DNA from: Thermoplasmatota archaeon
Lineage (GTDB): Archaea; Thermoplasmatota; JAQUQK01
Assembly: GCA_028716125.1 (NCBI GenBank)
Contig: JAQUQK010000002.1
Span: 1 to 33,375 of the forward strand
Length of the DNA: 33,375 nt
Direction of reading: 5' to 3'
Shown here one piece after another: positions 6,353-14,408 of the stretch. The translations under genes were made by a program, and so were the position numbers. The notes under the pieces were generated by a model. That model did not search any database and was not told the origin of the DNA. It saw nothing but the letters and a program-made list of their open reading frames with translations. Positions within the stretch are counted from its first letter, which is position 1. Each line of letters begins with the position of its first letter.

Positions 6353-6845
6353 AGGATTTGATTGTAGAGAAACCTGTTTTAGACGCTTGCTGCGGCGGGC
6401 GCATGATGTGGTTCGACAAGCACCACCCGCTTGCGCTCTATGTCGATATCAGGTCAGCACCAAAAGGAATATGCCCAGAGCGCCCGGAATTTCATGTTGC
6501 GCCCGATATGATTGCGGACTTTACGGATTTGCCGTTTGCAGATAGGCAATTCAAGCTGATTGCGTGGGACCCGCCGCACATTTTAGATTTGGGTGCAAAC
6601 TCAATCATGTGTAAAAAGTTCGGCACACTGCAAAGCGATTCCTGGCGCTCGGTTCTGCGCAAAGGGTTTAATGAATTGTGGCGCGTTCTCGATGTAAACG
6701 GGACTCTCGTAATGAAATGGAACGAGGAGAGCATATCTGTTGGTGAATTGCTGAAATGCTTCAGTCCCCCCCCCTATTTGGGCATACTACAGGCAGTAAA
6801 TCAAAAACCCATTGGCTCTGCTTTTTCAAATCGGAGGTCTCCTAA
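6334..6845 (+). CDS. Phage-type class I SAM methyltransferase, frameshifted at a C9 run
   Basis: From ATG 6334 the protein shows a SAM-binding motif DACCGG (residues 17-22), a conserved WFDKHHPLALYVDIR, and the catalytic-type DPPH (79-82), as in phage methyltransferases of about 165-175 residues. As written the frame runs through nine C (6766-6774) into an atypical tail ending at 6852. Shifting frame there restores the expected ending FGHTTGSKSKTHWLCFFK and a stop at 6843-6845, directly overlapping the next ATG. The tract therefore lacks one C (or has two too many) relative to the family. That could be a sequencing error, a real mutation, phase variation or programmed slippage. The modified base is not evident. 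Confidence 0.75.
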
Positions 6846-6940
6846 TGCTTGATCTGCTTCTTCTCACCCTTTTCTTCAACTATGACATGTTCCTGAACTA
6901 CGGGAAACTTGCAATCGCCGCTTTGGGAGGCATACAATGA
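6845..6940 (+). CDS. Hydrophobic microprotein
   Basis: A 31-residue protein from ATG 6845 with GGAGGT 6 bases upstream. It begins with a hydrophobic stretch (LDLLLLTLFF) and continues amphipathic. Its start overlaps the restored methyltransferase stop and its TGA overlaps the next ATG (ATGA at 6937). Both overlaps support translation and support the frameshift interpretation of the preceding gene. Confidence 0.5.
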   Translation: MLDLLLLTLFFNYDMFLNYGKLAIAALGGIQ

Positions 6941-8472
6941 CCGAAAACAGCGCGCTATCGGCCCTCGAATCCATCTTCATCAAGGCATTGGCGAGGACCA
7001 GCGAGAAATGCCCCGCGCCGACAATAGACCACATTCAAGGCGAGGCTTACCCCACCCTAAACGGCCAAAACGTGGCGCAAATCGCGGGAAATCTTGCTTC
7101 TTTGAGCTTAATCGCAAGCAACGAGGGAACATTCAGCCTGACCGAAAAAGGCGCAGAAACGGCTGCAAATCTGCCACAACTCGGCGACCTTTTGGCGCAA
7201 CTTGACGCAAGCAAGAAAGTTGCGTCAAGTGAAGTTGACGCAAGTGCGTCAAGTGCCGTAGAAAAACGCACAAACATACTCGACCTGACGCACGTAGACC
7301 AAAGCATCCTCACAGCCCTTGCGAAGTTCAAAAAACACTGCATAATCCCGCAAATGGAATCGCTTGTTTTACACACCGGTTTGAAGCGGACTACAATAAG
7401 CTCTTCCATAAGGAGAAAACTCGCCAAAGAAGGATATGTAAGAATAGACGAGAATGTATATCCCCACAGCTTCTTTTTGACGCGCTCCGGCGAAGAGAAT
7501 GCGGCGGCAGTTTCGGCGAAGGAAAAAACCGACTTGACGCAACCACTTGACGCAACCATCGCAGAGGGGGGGGTAGTTGCGTCAACTGACAACCAAAAAC
7601 GACATGCGAAGAAGGCATTGCAAGCAGAATCGCCGCTGTTCCAAAGAGCGCATGACTTGCGCTTCAGCGTAGTCGTCGACCGCCTCCCGAATACGGACGC
7701 GCTTCTGAATACGGGCTGGCTATTGGATACGACCATGACTGGATGGGTGCGCTACACTGGAGGGCAGATAGATGGAGTCAGAATCAACCTTAACGCAGGA
7801 ACGCCAGCCAAAGTAGTGATGTGGCTGCCGGAGATAGTGCGCCCGAGCGCGCTGGAAGTCGCGGGCCAGATATGCACATACCTGGAAAACACCTTGCGCA
7901 GCCTGAAGGCGCTATACCCAACCATTGTTTTCTCTACTGTGCAGATAGAAGGCGAAGAGACAAAGACATTTGTGAAGACTGTAAGTCAGCACTTTGCGCT
8001 CGTCGGTGATGCATTTGCCCGGAAATGCATTGCGGAGAAGTATCGCTGCTGGAACGACATATTCCACGTTGATATGTCAACAGGGGTTCCAGAACTGGAA
8101 GCGCATAATGCCGAGAGCGCTCAAGTGAATATGGAGAAATACGAAAGTCTGGTAATGGACACGATGACAGGGAAGTTCGATCATCTTGCAGTCAACGAGA
8201 ATATTAGTTCGCTCCACAGCACCGCGCAGCAGGCTCAGGCGCAGATGGGCGAGCTTGGCGCAGTCCAGCAGCTCCAGGCGCAGAAGACGGACGAATTGAG
8301 GGATTCTTTGGCCCTTATCGCCAAGTCGATGGCTTTTCAGATGATGCAGAAGGAGAACGAGGATTTGAGGGCGGGCATCCAGGAGCGCGACAGGCTTCTC
8401 GCGCAGCGCTCCGGATTCAGCCAGAGGCGCAGCAGGGCGCCAAAGGCATGGCACGACCCGGCCATATCTTAA
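6937..8472 (+). CDS. Two-winged-helix protein with coiled-coil tail; possible replication initiator or partition protein
   Basis: The product has 511 residues. Residues 1-85 look like a winged helix (NVAQIAGNLASLSLI then FSLTEKGAE). Residues 120-195 form a second one (LVLHTGLKRTTISSSIRRKL then YVRIDENVYP and FFLTRSG). Both are followed by low-complexity Ala/Ser/Asp linkers. A globular part (235-400) and a Gln/Glu-rich coiled coil (415-490) follow. The DNA coding for the two linkers carries most of seven TTGACGCAA-type repeats, the layout seen in lambda O, where the origin iterons lie inside the initiator gene. ATG 6937 overlaps the previous stop. Family not recognised. Initiator, centromere-binding protein and transcription regulator are all possible; the first is my inference from the repeats. 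Confidence 0.65.
   Translation: MTENSALSALESIFIKALARTSEKCPAPTIDHIQGEAYPTLNGQNVAQIAGNLASLSLIASNEGTFSLTEKGAETAANLPQLGDLLAQLDASKKVASSEVDASASSAVEKRTNILDLTHVDQSILTALAKFKKHCIIPQMESLVLHTGLKRTTISSSIRRKLAKEGYVRIDENVYPHSFFLTRSGEENAAAVSAKEKTDLTQPLDATIAEGGVVASTDNQKRHAKKALQAESPLFQRAHDLRFSVVVDRLPNTDALLNTGWLLDTTMTGWVRYTGGQIDGVRINLNAGTPAKVVMWLPEIVRPSALEVAGQICTYLENTLRSLKALYPTIVFSTVQIEGEETKTFVKTVSQHFALVGDAFARKCIAEKYRCWNDIFHVDMSTGVPELEAHNAESAQVNMEKYESLVMDTMTGKFDHLAVNENISSLHSTAQQAQAQMGELGAVQQLQAQKTDELRDSLALIAKSMAFQMMQKENEDLRAGIQERDRLLAQRSGFSQRRSRAPKAWHDPAIS
7202..7585 (+). repeat. Cluster of TTGACGCAA inverted and direct repeats (iteron-like)
   Basis: TTGACGCAA occurs at 7202-7210, 7235-7243, 7534-7542 and 7547-7555. 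Its reverse complement TTGCGTCAA occurs at 7220-7228 and 7577-7585, with GTGCGTCAA at 7244-7252. A further core TGACGCA lies at 7286-7292 and TTGACGCGC at 7477-7485. Two clusters sit in the two inter-domain linkers of the winged-helix protein. Such density of a 9-base word is far above chance and is not explained by protein repeats, because the copies are read in different frames and orientations. Confidence 0.8.
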
Positions 8473-8486
8473 TCGAGGTGACAACC

Positions 8487-8846
8487 ATGGACGACACCAC
8501 AGCGCCGTCAGGCGCAGTTAAAGGCACGGAAGGCGCGGAGCAGGTATCCGCAACGAAGAACGACCCGTTCTGTTACAGCGCGGAAGAAGGGCGCAAGTTG
8601 ACCGGCGATTACAGTAAGGAGTATCTCGCTGGCGTAGAACTGCAAGAAGCCCAAGAACTTCTCCAGCATGCGAAGGACAAGTGCGAAGCTGCCGGAATCA
8701 AGCCCGACTCCATAAAGGCGCAGGCGGGCGAAGCGGTCGCGCAGGCCGTCTACTGCCGCATATGCCACCGTGAGCTGACAAACCAGAAGCACAAGGCAGC
8801 CGGCGTAGGCCCCGTATGCGCCAAGAAAGAGAAAGGAGGCGCTTAG
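8487..8846 (+). CDS. DUF6011-like protein with C-terminal zinc finger
   Basis: A 119-residue protein from ATG 8487, with GAGGTGA 6 bases upstream. The N-terminal part is polar. Residues 90-113 read YCRICHRELT then GVGPVCAKK, the CxxC...GxGPxC signature of the DUF6011 zinc finger found in phage and plasmid proteins. It follows the winged-helix gene by 14 bases. Function unknown; the finger probably binds nucleic acid. Confidence 0.7.
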   Translation: MDDTTAPSGAVKGTEGAEQVSATKNDPFCYSAEEGRKLTGDYSKEYLAGVELQEAQELLQHAKDKCEAAGIKPDSIKAQAGEAVAQAVYCRICHRELTNQKHKAAGVGPVCAKKEKGGA

Positions 8847-8847
8847 G

Positions 8848-9145
8848 ATGCCAAAACCGTACAATTTGCAGGGGGGGGGAATCGTGTCAAGTGAAGCAAA
8901 GCCCTGCGGATGCCCTGAACCGCAGGCTGAAGGAAATCCGGAGCGCGCCAGAGCTTCACGCGCTCCTGGAGGAAGCGGGAGCGCAAAAGCTGACGGTGAT
9001 AACGCGCCGCGACCACAAGCCGGTCTATGCGCTGACGTTCTGCCTGGACGGGGGAGTGGCCTTCAAGGTCAGGAACCGCCAGCGCACCCGTCAGAGGCGC
9101 AGCCATCCGGGGCAATTGCACAGAAGCCTGAAGGTGATAGAATGA
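8848..9145 (+). CDS. Small basic protein, apparently frameshifted at a G9 run
   Basis: ATG 8848 has an excellent ribosome site (AAAGGAGG, 8 bases away), but its frame after the nine G at 8871-8879 becomes Pro/Gly/Ala-rich nonsense. The frame one base over encodes a well-formed domain (ADALNRRLKEIRS, LHALLEEAGAQKLTVITRR, YALTFCLDGGVAFKV, then a basic tail) ending at 9145 with ATGA overlap to the next gene. With ten G the two would join into a 99-residue protein. As written, only GTG 8891 could start the good frame (84 residues). It is probably a nucleic-acid-binding protein. This is the second 9-base homopolymer frame break in the window. Confidence 0.6.
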
Positions 9146-9402
9146 GCGCCAAGCAATATCTAAAATTCAAGGAACAGAAAGGATTCTACAACGTGCTGAA
9201 CCTGAAAGGCCAGTATCTAGGAAACATAGAAACGCGCAGGGGAAAATGGGTATTCTATCCCGACTGCGCAATCGACCACGAATTGTGGTTCTGGCCATCA
9301 TGCCTGCTTGAGCTTGCCGAGTTTATGAAACACCTGGAAAAACCAACTCCGAAAAGAGTCAGGAATACGCCACCAATGGGATGGGGCGAGAAGGAGGCAT
9401 AA
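9142..9402 (+). CDS. Hypothetical 86-residue protein
   Basis: Read from ATG 9142, which overlaps the previous stop (ATGA). The product looks globular: KGFYNVLNLKGQYLGNIETRRGKWVFYP, two Trp in LWFWPSC, then a helix. I do not recognise the family. An in-frame extension to 8848 is out-of-frame sequence of the previous gene and is rejected. Confidence 0.65.
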   Translation: MSAKQYLKFKEQKGFYNVLNLKGQYLGNIETRRGKWVFYPDCAIDHELWFWPSCLLELAEFMKHLEKPTPKRVRNTPPMGWGEKEA

Positions 9403-9403
9403 C

Positions 9404-9694
9404 ATGATAATCGACGGCGAGACGATTGTGTTTAAGTCCATTCCGATTTTCTTCAACCTTGAGAAATCGGGTGTGAAAAACCACACCGAGCGATGGCTTA
9501 CCGCAGAAGAGCGAAAACAAGTTCACTGGGGCGAAATCAACAAAATCCGAATCTGCAACACCAAGACAGGTGAATCGTTCGACCGCGAGCTGGTCCTGCG
9601 CAGCAACATAACCAGCACGATGCCAGAAGAGGTCAAGATCCGCTGCCCTCAATATTCTCTCTTCTCTCTCACATGGAAGCATCAGGAGGCATAG
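9404..9694 (+). CDS. Hypothetical 96-residue protein, possibly ASCH/DUF3850-like
   Basis: Read from ATG 9404, one base after the previous stop, with GAAGGAGG upstream. The order of strand, helix and strands (TIVFKSIPIFFNLEKSGVK, then a conserved-looking WGEINKIRICN, then FDRELVL) recalls small phage ASCH or DUF3850 proteins thought to bind RNA, but the key motifs are not clear enough for a firm call. Confidence 0.6.
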   Translation: MIIDGETIVFKSIPIFFNLEKSGVKNHTERWLTAEERKQVHWGEINKIRICNTKTGESFDRELVLRSNITSTMPEEVKIRCPQYSLFSLTWKHQEA

Positions 9695-9695
9695 A

Positions 9696-10073
9696 ATGTC
9701 AAATAAGAAAGAAACCAAAAGCATCAGAGACGCAATGCAATGGGTAGGGCTTGCCTTCGGGCTATGGGCTGTCGCGGGGTTTGTTTTCTTCTCTGAAAGA
9801 ATACCCGCAGGAATTCATCAGGCAATCAACTCGGTTTTTGCTGTACTTCTCTTTTTTGGCGGATTGTTTTTCGTTATGTGCGCATACACATGCATCACAT
9901 ACAGCCCAGAAGTGAAATGCGAAGAGTGCGGAAGCAAAAAGGTGCGGAGAATATATATACACAGGGGCAAGCATCTTCGCGTGTCCGTAGTCGTTTGCAA
10001 AAAATGCAACAATGACCTCTTCTGGAGTATAGCATGGCGCTGGTCGATTGGTTCAGAGGTGGTGAAAGCATGA
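9696..10073 (+). CDS. Two-span membrane protein with cytoplasmic zinc ribbon
   Basis: A 125-residue protein from ATG 9696 with AGGAGG upstream. Two membrane segments at about 16-32 and 45-68 form a hairpin. It is followed by a ribbon with CEECG (about 76-80) and CKKCN (about 102-106) separated by a basic strand pair. The final stop overlaps the next ATG. I do not recognise the family; zinc ribbon plus membrane hairpin suggests a membrane-tethered binding role. Confidence 0.65.
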   Translation: MSNKKETKSIRDAMQWVGLAFGLWAVAGFVFFSERIPAGIHQAINSVFAVLLFFGGLFFVMCAYTCITYSPEVKCEECGSKKVRRIYIHRGKHLRVSVVVCKKCNNDLFWSIAWRWSIGSEVVKA

Positions 10074-10288
10074 AATCGCCCACAAGGGCAGTAAAAGGAG
10101 GCTGGACCAAGGTAGTGCGCGGGACAATCCCGATAGAGTCCGTTCCGCCAAGAAGCAAGCTTATGAAGCGCGAGACGTCAAAGAAGCCGGAAAAGGTCAT
10201 TGCCATAAACACAATGGACACCCCGCAGCCGCAGCCATATCCCATCTTCATAGACGCCGGCAGCCTTTACAAGTTCTCGGGGGTATGA
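10070..10288 (+). CDS. Small basic Pro-rich protein
   Basis: A 72-residue protein from ATG 10070, overlapping the previous stop (ATGA). It is basic at the N-terminus, then Pro/Gln-rich (TPQPQPYPIF). Its TGA overlaps the ATG at 10285. No recognised family. It is the last clear gene of the long rightward operon that starts near 1835. Confidence 0.55.
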   Translation: MKSPTRAVKGGWTKVVRGTIPIESVPPRSKLMKRETSKKPEKVIAINTMDTPQPQPYPIFIDAGSLYKFSGV

Positions 10289-10470
10289 GCACGAAGCGCT
10301 GCGGAGTCCCGAAGTACGACAAGCTTCCGGATGTAGTAGGAAACACGAACATAGACGCCCTGCGCGCCGAGCTTGCAAAGGCCGAGAAGAGAAAGACCCT
10401 GATAAGGCGCGCCTTGGAAAGCGCCTGTCACCCGGGTAAAACTATAAATAAATCTGGGGGTTTACCAACT
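10285..10470 (+). other. In-frame coding extension upstream of the secreted protein
   Basis: ATG 10285 overlaps the stop of the previous gene and opens a frame of 62 codons that enters the signal-peptide gene at 10471 without a stop. The segment looks genuinely coded (LPDVVGNTNIDALRAELAKAE, then KRKTLIRRALESA). It could be translated from the long operon to give a 387-residue form whose signal peptide becomes internal. It may instead be a formerly separate small gene that lost its stop. Confidence 0.45.
10443..10449 (+). promoter_or_regulatory. Internal TATA box of the secreted-protein gene
   Basis: CTATAAATA lies centred 25 bases before ATG 10471, inside the in-frame extension. The spacing fits a leaderless transcript that begins at the signal-peptide ATG. 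This starts the membrane-protein region. Confidence 0.6.
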
Positions 10471-11448
10471 ATGAAAAGCAGAAAAATAATCTGCGAGGCC
10501 TTGGTTTTGATGGCGCTGTTTGGCGCCCTGTTTGTTCCGTCAGTTCTAGCCCAGTCCGAGCCTGCAACTCACGCGGACATATCCGAAGTGCTGGGTGCAA
10601 TAGGAGAAACCGGAGATGAGATTAAACTGATAATACAGTCTGGCGACTCAAGCACGGTGTTGGAGATAAACTCGGCTGAAGCTGCCATTCTGGCGCGCTT
10701 TGCAGAATCCGATGCCGCCGTATTGCAGGAACTGTCAGAACAGGGCATTGAACTGCAGGCAGCGCGTGCCGAAATAGCCGAGCTTGCAAGCACCGTAGAA
10801 AACCTAACGGCTTTGAACTGGAAACTAGACATGGTATTGTCGCGCCTTGGCCAGCCGAAGGACAAGAACGGCAACAACCTCTCTCTTTCGGATGCAACGC
10901 TATCTGACACCGAGGGTCTGCTGGGTGTGCTCGGCGCGATATACTCAGACACCGACGACCTTTCAATAAATGCCGCCAGAAAAACCGATGTTGCCGCAGT
11001 AAGCGGAAAACTGGGCGATCCGGAAGACGAGGAAACAGTGATAGGCAACCAGAACTACATAATGGACAAAAATGCGGAAATCGCATCGTCAATCGGCGGA
11101 AAATACGGAGTGCAGATATTCTTCGACCTGGTTTTTGTCGTGGGTCTTGGCTATATCACATACCAGAACAGGGCAGTAGGCAAGATTTCGAAGGCGGTTG
11201 ACGAAAAGAAGGATCTGAACAATCGCAGCGGATACAAGGACCCAAACGAAGACCCTCTTGAGCCGGTTGAAAAGGCCAAAGGCGCCCCCCCGCAAAGCAT
11301 CGCAGTTCCAAATACGCCTCAGCCGTCGCCGGCGATGGCTTATCCGCAGCCGGCTTTGGCGCAGCCGCCGCAGGAACCCGAGCCGCCATCCGCATTCAAG
11401 GAATTCATGCAATCGATTCCAGGCATAGGCGGTGGTAAGAATGTCTGA
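10471..11448 (+). CDS. Secreted/membrane-anchored coiled-coil protein with Pro-rich tail
   Basis: A 325-residue protein from ATG 10471. Residues 1-27 are a clear Sec signal peptide (basic start, hydrophobic core, cleavage after VLA). Residues 28-200 are an Ala/Glu/Leu-rich helical ectodomain (EIAELASTVENLTALNWKLD). A membrane segment lies at about 213-233 (FFDLVFVVGLGYITY), then a charged stretch and a Pro/Gln/Ala-rich C-terminus (about 270-325). With the signal removed the ectodomain faces outside and the tail inside. I do not recognise the family. It overlaps the next gene by 8 bases. A structural or sensory envelope role is inferred from topology. Confidence 0.7.
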   Translation: MKSRKIICEALVLMALFGALFVPSVLAQSEPATHADISEVLGAIGETGDEIKLIIQSGDSSTVLEINSAEAAILARFAESDAAVLQELSEQGIELQAARAEIAELASTVENLTALNWKLDMVLSRLGQPKDKNGNNLSLSDATLSDTEGLLGVLGAIYSDTDDLSINAARKTDVAAVSGKLGDPEDEETVIGNQNYIMDKNAEIASSIGGKYGVQIFFDLVFVVGLGYITYQNRAVGKISKAVDEKKDLNNRSGYKDPNEDPLEPVEKAKGAPPQSIAVPNTPQPSPAMAYPQPALAQPPQEPEPPSAFKEFMQSIPGIGGGKNV

Positions 11449-12274
11449 GAAAGCCCCCCCTGCATGCGTATCGTGCATCCAAACCGGGGAAAATGCGAAG
11501 TTCAACCCGGAATGCCCCTATATAGCAGCCATTGGGGTGGCAGACAAGATGAAGCCATTCCTGAATCCGGCATCGGGCCAATGCATCTTCAGCCAGGGCG
11601 AGGACGAATGCTCACAATGCTTCCGCTTCGGCCTTGCAAAAGAAGCGGGATGCGCTTTCACGACAATGATGAAGGTAGATGAGCTGATAAGTGACCCGGC
11701 GGTAGTCTCTATATCGGCGCAGCTGAAGGACTTCGGCCAGCATCTTGTTTCCGGAAAGTCGGTTCTAGATATGACTCGCCGCCAGTGCGCCAAGGCGCGC
11801 CTGGAAGAGATAGCAAAGGAGCAGACGAATATAGTGCGGGACAAGGTCCCTGCATGCGCGGCCGAGCGCGAGAAGTTCATGCGCTGGCGCGAGCTTATGC
11901 CAGCCGTGGCGAACAGCCACCAAGCGGCAGCGGAAAAACCATCAAAACAGGCAGAAAAGGCGGCTGTTGACGAGCAGAAATTGGTTTTTGGAGACAAACT
12001 GCCGGATCCGCCTGGGCGCAAGCGCTACTTCATGCGCATTCCGAGGACCAAGCGCGAAAATATGATGGGCAAGATACGCGACAGCATGCAGGAGCTCGGA
12101 TTGCCGGAAAGCGCATTCATAGCAATAGAAGCAAGCCCCGGAAACTCCGAAGCAGTCTCGATCCTATATGACAAGGTGCTTTACGAGGAAGAGCAAAAGA
12201 AGAAGGCGGATGCCGCGCCGGCAGAGCAGCAATCGATTCCCGCCATGAATGGAGCGCCAGCGCCAATGGTTTGA
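11441..12274 (+). CDS. Cys-rich cytoplasmic protein
   Basis: A 277-residue protein from ATG 11441, overlapping the previous stop. The first 80 residues hold about nine Cys (CVSC, PECPY, QCIF, ECSQC, GC), a pattern like two zinc sites or an Fe-S cluster. Residues 80-160 are helical with Lys/Arg/Glu. A charged linker leads to a small alpha/beta C-terminal domain (KRYFMRIPRTKR, SAFIAIEASPG). There is no signal peptide or membrane segment. It lies between two membrane-protein genes, so it probably works at the inner face of the envelope. Family not recognised. Confidence 0.65.
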   Translation: MSEKAPPACVSCIQTGENAKFNPECPYIAAIGVADKMKPFLNPASGQCIFSQGEDECSQCFRFGLAKEAGCAFTTMMKVDELISDPAVVSISAQLKDFGQHLVSGKSVLDMTRRQCAKARLEEIAKEQTNIVRDKVPACAAEREKFMRWRELMPAVANSHQAAAEKPSKQAEKAAVDEQKLVFGDKLPDPPGRKRYFMRIPRTKRENMMGKIRDSMQELGLPESAFIAIEASPGNSEAVSILYDKVLYEEEQKKKADAAPAEQQSIPAMNGAPAPMV

Positions 12275-12284
12275 GGGTGTAATC

Positions 12285-13025
12285 TTGAACATAAAAACTC
12301 GCGCAATCCGTGCGTTCGACCGCCTGATGATGAATTACATAATGAACGACAAGGTGGCAAAGAGGATGGCATGTGCAGTGATTGGGATATTCGTGCTGAT
12401 CGCCGCGCTCTCGGCTACCCGTCTGGTTCTCATGGCTCAAGCATCCAGCCCAACCGACATCCTGGCTGCAGCCAATACTCCGACATACTTCAATGACACA
12501 TTCCAGGGGAGGTCGTACATCGTAGGGGAAAAAGGCAGCCTCGAAAAGAAATACGGCGCGCTGATGGTTATGCCGGGGCAGTCAGGAAAGAAGATGTACT
12601 CGGAATTCGACGTCTACGTATTCGTCAACCAGCCGGCCGACTATGAAGTGTATTTATATAACAACCTGGTTGCAAAAGGAAAGACCAATTTTATAGCCAC
12701 CATACATCTAAAGCCAGAATACAACGATGCCACGGTTCTTGTGAAGATCTGGAATGCCACGAACAAGACGCTCCCGGACATGGAATTCTCGTCAATGAGG
12801 ATACTTGGCGCTTCCGAAACCGTAGAATCATCGGAAGAGGCGGATTACATTGAAAAGCACGAAACGCCGGCGACCCGGACAATATCCATGATTCAGGGTG
12901 TGCTATTGATAACGGCATGCATACTTGGAACCGGCCTTGCGCTGCGCTCAAAATACGAATACATGAAAATCGGATTCCCGGCGAAGGGAATACGGAAAGT
13001 CCTGGATGGGCAGGGGTTGTACTGA
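12285..13025 (+). CDS. Membrane protein: span, ectodomain, span
   Basis: A 246-residue protein. The likely start is TTG 12285, 8 bases after GAGGGTG; an in-frame ATG at 12249 would overlap the previous gene by 26 bases. The first membrane segment is at about 27-48 (VIGIFVLIAALSATRLVL) and the second at about 200-220 (GVLLITACILGTGLALR). The ectodomain between is beta-rich (DVYVFVNQPADYEVYLY, TVLVKIWNATNKTL), Ig-like in feel, with possible N-glycosylation sites. The C-terminal tail is short and basic. The next gene overlaps by one base (TGATG). Confidence 0.65.
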   Translation: MNIKTRAIRAFDRLMMNYIMNDKVAKRMACAVIGIFVLIAALSATRLVLMAQASSPTDILAAANTPTYFNDTFQGRSYIVGEKGSLEKKYGALMVMPGQSGKKMYSEFDVYVFVNQPADYEVYLYNNLVAKGKTNFIATIHLKPEYNDATVLVKIWNATNKTLPDMEFSSMRILGASETVESSEEADYIEKHETPATRTISMIQGVLLITACILGTGLALRSKYEYMKIGFPAKGIRKVLDGQGLY

Positions 13026-13297
13026 TGCTGGGAAAGAAGCAGCCGGCACAGCAGCAGCCGATAAACATCATCCCGCCGGCACAGGTAAGGAGCGTAAGGA
13101 TATATCCTAACGGCCGGAACGTCGACCTGGAGATGGTTGAAAATGGTGAGGATGGAAACGCATTCACTCTCTGGTTTATGGACATAATCGCATTTGTGAT
13201 CCGGCATTGGTACATCATCCTCGGGCTGGTGGCGGCAATACTCTACTTCACAGGCGGGCTCAACTGGATTATGCCGGAGGTGCTTAAATGGCAATGA
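13025..13297 (+). CDS. Small single-span membrane protein
   Basis: A 90-residue protein from ATG 13025. A Gln/Pro-rich start (KKQPAQQQP) and a small beta region precede one long hydrophobic segment at about 53-82 (IIAFVIRHWYIILGLVAAIL). It overlaps the following gene by 10 bases. Unknown family. The tight overlaps on both sides suggest that its product assembles with its neighbours. Confidence 0.65.
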   Translation: MLGKKQPAQQQPINIIPPAQVRSVRIYPNGRNVDLEMVENGEDGNAFTLWFMDIIAFVIRHWYIILGLVAAILYFTGGLNWIMPEVLKWQ

Positions 13298-14394
13298 ACG
13301 AGGACCAGCTGAAGTCGCTCTCAAGCGACCCCCAGAAATGGACGCCAGAGCAGCGAAAGGAAGTGAACCGCGGCGAATCGCAGATTTATGAAGAGAACCA
13401 AGTGATAGAGCAGCGAACTATAACATGGCGCGACATAGCCGCGGCATACATAAGGCGGCACGGTGCAAGCAAACTCTGGGGCATGATTGGCATAGCTGCA
13501 ATGGAAATAGGCCTCATATTGGCGGCAATAATTTCTCAGGGCGATCCATTCTGGTTCCTGATGCTTGGCGCGGCTAACGTCCCATATCTGCTGGTATCGC
13601 AGTTCACGAAGAAATTCGAAGCGGCCGTGATGGCGAGGGATGCAAGATACGTTCTCTGCTATTCTGTCGCCGGAAAGGAGATACGATCATATTACAACGA
13701 CTGGAAGTTCAACGGCGCGCAATCGTTCAAATGCCACAAGACCGAGCTTGCTATGTTCGAATATTCCCAGGAGCTGGAAACGCTCGGGTACTTGCGCATA
13801 GATGGCCCGCGGGATTCGAAGCCATACGCCGGCATGAACATAATGATCGCGGATTACGTAAACCAGAACTCTATGCTTGTGATCCTGCCGCCATACGCAG
13901 AACTATCGAATCTCAGCTACCTGCTGGGCGCGGTTCCGGAAAACGATGAATGGATTGCCCAGATAGACGCAAGTGACGTTGATCTGAAGGAAAAGATAAG
14001 CTATCTTTCGCAGCGCATCAGAGAAATCGACGCAATGCCGGAATCATCATTCATCGGAAAATCCAAGCAGGAAGTGAAAATCGAGCTGATAAAGCAGCAG
14101 CTTTCCGCGCAGCGCGACAGGCTGAAGTTCAAGAAGCGCATCGAGAAGATAACCACCGACTACACGATGTACATGCAGTCGCAGAATGCAAGGCTCAAGT
14201 TCGAGAACGCGCAGCTCAGGATAGGATTTGCGACCGCCACTGATGTATATACCGCTGCAAGGATAAACGAGTTCTTCGGAAAGCCTCAGCCGCCGCGAGT
14301 AAGGGAGGAAACAATTACACTTGAGAAGACATTCGGATCTGATGTGCTGATTCCGGGGCTGAAGAAGTATTCAGGCGAAACAAAGCCAGCTTAA
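13288..14394 (+). CDS. Membrane hairpin protein with large cytoplasmic domain
   Basis: A 368-residue protein from ATG 13288 (ATG 13294 is also in frame). Residues 60-105 form two membrane segments (MIGIAAMEIGLILAAII and FWFLMLGAANVPYLLVS). A large soluble part follows: an alpha/beta region (110-210), a helical coiled coil (235-310) and a short C-terminal strand. The size and order are reminiscent of scaffold subunits of secretion systems, but no family-specific motif is visible. It is the last gene before the GTATAC promoter. Confidence 0.65.
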   Translation: MAMNEDQLKSLSSDPQKWTPEQRKEVNRGESQIYEENQVIEQRTITWRDIAAAYIRRHGASKLWGMIGIAAMEIGLILAAIISQGDPFWFLMLGAANVPYLLVSQFTKKFEAAVMARDARYVLCYSVAGKEIRSYYNDWKFNGAQSFKCHKTELAMFEYSQELETLGYLRIDGPRDSKPYAGMNIMIADYVNQNSMLVILPPYAELSNLSYLLGAVPENDEWIAQIDASDVDLKEKISYLSQRIREIDAMPESSFIGKSKQEVKIELIKQQLSAQRDRLKFKKRIEKITTDYTMYMQSQNARLKFENAQLRIGFATATDVYTAARINEFFGKPQPPRVREETITLEKTFGSDVLIPGLKKYSGETKPA

Positions 14395-14408
14395 TCTCTT
14401 CTTTTTTC

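Noticed and set aside
8848..9402. Single 184-residue protein
   Set aside because: Its middle (after the G9 run) is Pro/Gly/Ala-rich out-of-frame sequence; two overlapping genes with an ATGA junction explain the region better.
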